A stretch of 64,000 bases of DNA from Azospirillum melinis. Its GTDB lineage: Bacteria > Pseudomonadota > Alphaproteobacteria > Azospirillales > Azospirillaceae. The position numbers and the translations under genes were made by a program. The notes under the pieces are model-generated. The model was not told the origin of the DNA, did not search any database, and saw only the letters and a program-made list of their open reading frames with translations. Below are positions 60,358 to 64,000 of the stretch, one piece after another (position 1 is the first letter of the stretch; every line of letters starts with the position of its first letter). The stretch covers positions 62,001-126,000 of the forward strand of contig NZ_WHOS01000010.1 in assembly GCF_013340935.1 (NCBI RefSeq), given 5' to 3'.

Positions 60358-63300
60358 TCACGCCGCCCCGGCGCTCGCCATCATGCGGCGGAGATCATTG
60401 GGGAAGACCGGCTTGTGCAGGATGCGGAAGCCGCGGCGCTCGGCCTCCTCCTGGCGTTCGGAACTGGTGTCGCCGGTCAGGATGATGCCGGGAACCGACT
60501 GGCCCAGCATGGTCTGAACGGCGCACACCGCCTCCGGACCGGTGCGGCCCTGCTGGAGCTGGTAGTCGGCCAGAACGATCTGCGGACAGCGGCCGTCGGC
60601 GCGCAGCCGCTCCAGCGCCTGATCGCCCGACTTGGCGGTCAGCACGTCATAGCCCCAGCCTTCCAGGATCGCCTTGAGGCCGAGCAGGATGATCGCCTCG
60701 TCGTCGATCACCAGCACCATGCCCTTGGCGGACCCAGACCCGGACCCGGTCGCGACCGCAGCCCCGGCCGCAGGCGGCGCGGCAATCGTCTTGGTCGTTC
60801 CGACCGCGCTCCGCCCGCCGCTGAAAGCGTTGGCGATGGCACTGATCGCCTGCCCCCGGTCATTCGCGGCGGCATCGTTGGCGACGGACCGGCGCGCGAG
60901 CGTCGCGGCGGCGGCGGCAGTGCCGCTGGCCGGACGCGGGTTGCCCAGGATCACCCGCGGCAGTTCGACCGCGAAGACCGACCCCTTGCCCTCCCACGAG
61001 CGCACCGTCACCGGATGGCCGAGCAGCCGCGACAGCCGCTTGACGATGGCCAGCCCCAGGCCGAGGCCGCGTTCGCTGCGCTCGCCCAGCTGGGTGAACT
61101 CCTCGAAGATGTCCTCCAGCCGGTCGGCGGGGATGCCGGCGCCGGTGTCCCACACCTCCACCCGCATGCCGGACGGCGTCCGGCGGCAACCCAGCAGCAC
61201 CTTGCCCCTGGTGGTGTAGCGCAGCGCGTTTTCCACGAGGTTGCGCAGGATGCGTTCCAGATGAGCCGGATCGGTGCGGACCCAGGCGCGGGTCGGCACG
61301 GCGCGCAGTTCCAGCCCCTTCTGGGCGGCGCGCGGGCCGTATTCCGCGACCAGCCGGCCGAGCATCTGGTTCAGCCGCACCTCGACCGGCGTGGCGACGA
61401 TCTTGCCAGACTCCAGCCGGGACATGTCCAGGAGACCGTCCAGCAGGCTCTTCAGCGTGTCCAGCCCCTGGCGGATGTTGTCGAGGATCGGCAGCGCCGC
61501 ATGGCCCTGCAACCGGTCGCTCAGCGCCGCGGTGAAGAGATAGAGCGACTGCACCGGCTGGCGGAGATCGTGACTGGCGGCAGCGAGGAACTTGGACTTG
61601 CCGTCGTTGGCCTGATCGGCCTCCTCCCGCGCACGGCGCAACTCGGCCTCGGCATTCTTGCGGTCGGTAACCTCGACGGCGGCGCAGGTGACGCCCTCCA
61701 CGCGGCCGGAAGGGTCGTGCAGCGGATCGACGGTCAGGTCGAAGAAGCGGTCCTCTCCCTGGCAGCGGATGCGCACCTCTTCCCGCGCGCCGACGCCGCT
61801 CTCCATCACCCGGCGCTTCAGCGCCATCATGCCGTCGGCATCCTCGCGCTGGCTGCACAGGTCGGCGTCGGTACGGCCGATCAGCGCGTCGGGAGAGAAA
61901 CCGAGCCATTCCGAATGCGCCCAGTTGTAGCGCAGGTCGCGGTCCTGGTTGAGCACCACCACGCCGGAATTGCGCAGGCCGGTGCGCACGCGCTCCTCGG
62001 CGACGCGCAGCGCCTCCTCGGTGCGCTTGCGTTCGGTGATGTCGATGCCGGTGGCGATCAGGTGGGTGACATGGCCGTCGGCATCGACCATCGGTGTCAG
62101 GTTGACGTCGACCGTCATCTCCCGCGGCGCGGTGTCCCGCCCGGTGGCGACGCGCAGCCCGGCGTCGAAGCGGGAGGACCGGCCGCCGGCACCCAGCGCC
62201 AGCGCCTGCCGCAGCCGCTCCCGCCCGGCCTCGTCGAAGGACAGCCAGCAGATCTCGTCGAAGGGGCGGCCGACGATGCGGGCGGGCGGCAACCCGGCGG
62301 CATCGGCGGCGGCGCGGTTGACCTGGGCCACCGCCCCGTCCGGCGTCAGCACGCCGACATAGGCCGGCAGCGCGTCCAGCACGGCGCGGATGTGGCTTTC
62401 GGACTGGCGCAGCGCCGCTTCGCGCGCTTCCAGACGTTCGGCCATCATGTCGAAGGCGTAGCCGAGCTGACCGATCTCCGACGAGCGGTCGGACAGCTTG
62501 ACCCGTGTGGCGGTCTTGCCCTCGCTCCAGTCGCGGGCGGCGGAAACCAGCGCATCGACCGGGCGGCGGATGAACAGGGTGCCGCCGATCCAGGCGGCGG
62601 CGGCGGCGACCAGGAAGCCGGACAGCGTCATCAGCAACCCGTCCCGGGTGGCGCGGTCGACCGCGCCCATGGCGGCGCCACGGTCGACGCCGACGCTGAT
62701 GAACAGGTCGCGGATGCCGGCGGACGGCGGGGAGAAGGCGAGGATGCGCGACACGCCGTCCAGTCCGGGCAGCATGGTCACGCCGGCTTCCCGTTCCGAC
62801 AGAAGCCCCAGATAGCTGTCCGGCAGCCGTTCGCCGGCCCGGCCCTGGGTGCCCGGCAGCTTCACCAGTATGGTGCCGGAGCGGTCGGCGACGGTCAGGG
62901 TGGTGTTGTCCGGCATCGGACGGGAGGCGAAGAGGGCGGTCAGCCGCGGCACGTCGAGCGACAGGGCGACCACGCCGGCCCGCCGGCCGTTGCTGTCCGA
63001 ATAGGGAGCGGCGACCGGCAGTTCACCGCCGTCGGCGCCGGAATGGGTGATCGTCCATTCGCCGACGGCGAAGCGGCCCTGCGTCATCGCCCGGCGGAAA
63101 TGCGGCTGGACGCTCAGAGAGGCACCGATGCGCGACGGATCGGCGCTGCACAGGATGCGCCCCTCGGTATCGGTGATCGACAGGGTGCGGTAGTCGGCGG
63201 AACGGGTCGCCAGCCGCTCCAGATAGCTCTGGCAGTTGTCGATCTCGCCCCGGCGCAGGAAGCGCGCTTCGGTCACCGCGGTGACCATCAGGCGGGCGCT

Positions 63301-63471
63301 GTCGATGAGACGGAAATGCTCGCTTTCGACCTGCCGGAGAAGCCGTTCGGCCTGGAGCGTCACCTCGCCTTCGCGCTCCGCCCGCTGTTCGAGCACGCTG
63401 TAGATCTGGATGCCGATCGCCGGCAGGACCGCGAGCAGGACCAGAATGAAGAGGCGTGCCAGAAGGGTCAT
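60358..63471 (-). CDS. Hybrid sensor histidine kinase with two PAS domains and a C-terminal receiver
   Basis: A 1037-residue membrane kinase. A transmembrane helix (about 5-25), a periplasmic Cache-type sensor, a second helix near 290-305 and a HAMP-like segment come first. Two PAS domains (about 375-480 and 490-600) precede the kinase: HisKA with the histidine near residue 632 in AASHDLRQPVQSL, an HATPase domain with LVENALRYTT and GLGLGLAIVKRL. A Gly/Ala-rich linker leads to a receiver with VLVIDDEAII and ADYQLQQG (aspartate near 968). The layout is typical of the HDLRQP kinase family. The ATG at 63471 is used instead of a TTG at 63495. A CtrA box lies upstream. The output partner is unknown. 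Confidence 0.93.
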   Translation of the reverse strand: MTLLARLFILVLLAVLPAIGIQIYSVLEQRAEREGEVTLQAERLLRQVESEHFRLIDSARLMVTAVTEARFLRRGEIDNCQSYLERLATRSADYRTLSITDTEGRILCSADPSRIGASLSVQPHFRRAMTQGRFAVGEWTITHSGADGGELPVAAPYSDSNGRRAGVVALSLDVPRLTALFASRPMPDNTTLTVADRSGTILVKLPGTQGRAGERLPDSYLGLLSEREAGVTMLPGLDGVSRILAFSPPSAGIRDLFISVGVDRGAAMGAVDRATRDGLLMTLSGFLVAAAAAWIGGTLFIRRPVDALVSAARDWSEGKTATRVKLSDRSSEIGQLGYAFDMMAERLEAREAALRQSESHIRAVLDALPAYVGVLTPDGAVAQVNRAAADAAGLPPARIVGRPFDEICWLSFDEAGRERLRQALALGAGGRSSRFDAGLRVATGRDTAPREMTVDVNLTPMVDADGHVTHLIATGIDITERKRTEEALRVAEERVRTGLRNSGVVVLNQDRDLRYNWAHSEWLGFSPDALIGRTDADLCSQREDADGMMALKRRVMESGVGAREEVRIRCQGEDRFFDLTVDPLHDPSGRVEGVTCAAVEVTDRKNAEAELRRAREEADQANDGKSKFLAAASHDLRQPVQSLYLFTAALSDRLQGHAALPILDNIRQGLDTLKSLLDGLLDMSRLESGKIVATPVEVRLNQMLGRLVAEYGPRAAQKGLELRAVPTRAWVRTDPAHLERILRNLVENALRYTTRGKVLLGCRRTPSGMRVEVWDTGAGIPADRLEDIFEEFTQLGERSERGLGLGLAIVKRLSRLLGHPVTVRSWEGKGSVFAVELPRVILGNPRPASGTAAAAATLARRSVANDAAANDRGQAISAIANAFSGGRSAVGTTKTIAAPPAAGAAVATGSGSGSAKGMVLVIDDEAIILLGLKAILEGWGYDVLTAKSGDQALERLRADGRCPQIVLADYQLQQGRTGPEAVCAVQTMLGQSVPGIILTGDTSSERQEEAERRGFRILHKPVFPNDLRRMMASAGAA

Positions 63472-63834
63472 GGCGTAGACGATGCTCCTCCGCAAAGCCG
63501 ACCGGATGGAGCGATGGATGCGCCACCCTGCGGCAGGCCTATCGCTAACGCACTTATGGTTAAGCGCCGGTTAATTTAGAAAAGAATGAGCCTGATCAGA
63601 GGGGAGAACCCGATCGAAGGGCTGTTATCCTCTCCCAATTTGCCGCCAACTGCAGAGCATTTACATCAAAAACCAAAACATACCACCATCGAGTGGTTAC
63701 GGTCGAAAGGGATATGTCCCGCAGCCTGCTTGAATTCGCGTCGTTGCAGTGTTCAAGAACTTCCTATGCAACTGGAATTCTGATGCAGCTCCATCGATGG
63801 AACAGGCTGCGGGGTGGGCTGTTGAAGCCTTGCA
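63472..63834. other. Intergenic region between the kinase and the amidoligase-like gene
   Basis: This 363-base gap is AT-richer than its surroundings. It holds a CtrA-type site at 63560-63575. A short open frame (63586-63783) has no family resemblance and no good start. A CCATCGATGG palindrome lies near 63791. No other feature is visible. Confidence 0.55.
63560..63575 (-). promoter_or_regulatory. CtrA-type box upstream of the hybrid kinase
   Basis: Read on the minus strand, TTAA-N7-TTAAC is an exact match to the CtrA consensus. It lies about 90-105 bases upstream of the kinase start at 63471 and faces it. It is the second such site in the window. Confidence 0.55.
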
Positions 63835-64000
63835 ATGACCACACCCTTCCTCCTCCCCCCGCTCCGCACCACGTCCCAGGGCACGCCGCGCCGCGTGGGG
63901 GTGGAACTTGAATTCGCCGATCTTGACGCGCCGTCGGCCGCCGCCTGCGTGCACCGGCTGTTCGGCGGCAGCGTCACCGTCGAGAACCCGCACCGATGTC
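63835..64000 (+). CDS. Amidoligase-like protein (3'-truncated)
   Basis: The first 55 codons of a gene cut by the window end. After a short Pro/Leu-rich start (MTTPFLLPPLRTT), the sequence TPRRVGVELEFADLDAPSAA contains the RXGVELEF motif that begins amidoligase (ATP-grasp-like, glutamine synthetase fold) proteins. These often sit beside a gamma-glutamyl cyclotransferase or class II amidotransferase and make peptide bonds on unknown amines. The ATG has no strong ribosome-binding site (GCCTTGCA). More sequence is needed to confirm the family. Confidence 0.6.
   Translation, partial: MTTPFLLPPLRTTSQGTPRRVGVELEFADLDAPSAAACVHRLFGGSVTVENPHRC

Noticed and set aside
60415-63579. Open frame of about 1054 codons opposite the second hybrid kinase
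   Set aside because: No domains, and it spans all kinase domains in the opposite direction.
63586-63783. Short open frame between the kinase and the amidoligase-like gene
   Set aside because: No ribosome-binding site, unusual composition and no resemblance to a known family.

Overview
The window is a high-GC, gene-dense stretch of chromosome that looks like an alphaproteobacterium of the Azospirillum type (Rhodospirillales). The pointers are a clear cowN gene, which protects nitrogenase from carbon monoxide and so implies a nitrogen fixer, an RcoM-like PAS-LytTR regulator, an RpoE/ChrR sigma/anti-sigma pair with a matching promoter, two sites with the exact CtrA spacing, and many hybrid sensor kinases and orphan transport proteins. 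Almost everything is ordinary single-copy chromosomal content. I see no insertion sequence, prophage, CRISPR array, rRNA or tRNA gene.

Layout. 1-9 kb: the 3' end of a Sua5-type tRNA modification gene, a LysR regulator divergent from an EamA exporter, an FAD-linked 2-hydroxyacid dehydrogenase, leuC with a hairpin leader, an FMN reductase, a LivH-type permease with an unusual N-terminal extension, and asd. 9-20 kb: a solute-binding protein, an isochorismatase-like hydrolase divergent from a second LysR gene, a secreted alpha/beta hydrolase, the def-fmt-truA translation cluster, cobS-cobC, a flavin-type oxidase and a RhlE-type RNA helicase with a structured leader. 20-32 kb: a FliL-like protein, mtgA, a DinG-like helicase, a chemotaxis receptor, an auxin-efflux-type carrier, a TerB-like protein, a beta-hydroxyacid dehydrogenase, cimA, a VUT-family membrane protein and rpoE-chrR.

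32-40 kb is a four-gene minus-strand set: a large hybrid histidine kinase, a PleD-like diguanylate cyclase, a degenerate MoeA homologue whose GTG start overlaps the cyclase stop, and a MoeA/substrate-binding-domain fusion. 40-45 kb holds a sorbosone-dehydrogenase-like protein, cowN, a TPR-glycosyltransferase-like gene and the RcoM-like regulator, a possible carbon monoxide defence neighbourhood. 45-64 kb: trmJ, an lpxD paralogue, a cupin, an OmpA-family protein, a TRAP binding protein, two coupled coiled-coil membrane proteins, acs, a small CtrA-boxed gene, EVE/YciI/exonuclease/Nudix genes, a methyltransferase, lepB, acnA, another hybrid kinase with a CtrA box upstream, and the start of an amidoligase-like gene cut by the window edge.

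Functional links visible in the sequence are amino-acid biosynthesis (asd, leuC, cimA), central carbon (acs, acnA), tRNA and protein maturation (sua5, def, fmt, truA, trmJ, lepB), envelope (mtgA, lpxD, OmpA) and stress or redox control (rpoE-chrR, rcoM-like, cowN). All start sites and regulatory sites were judged by eye.
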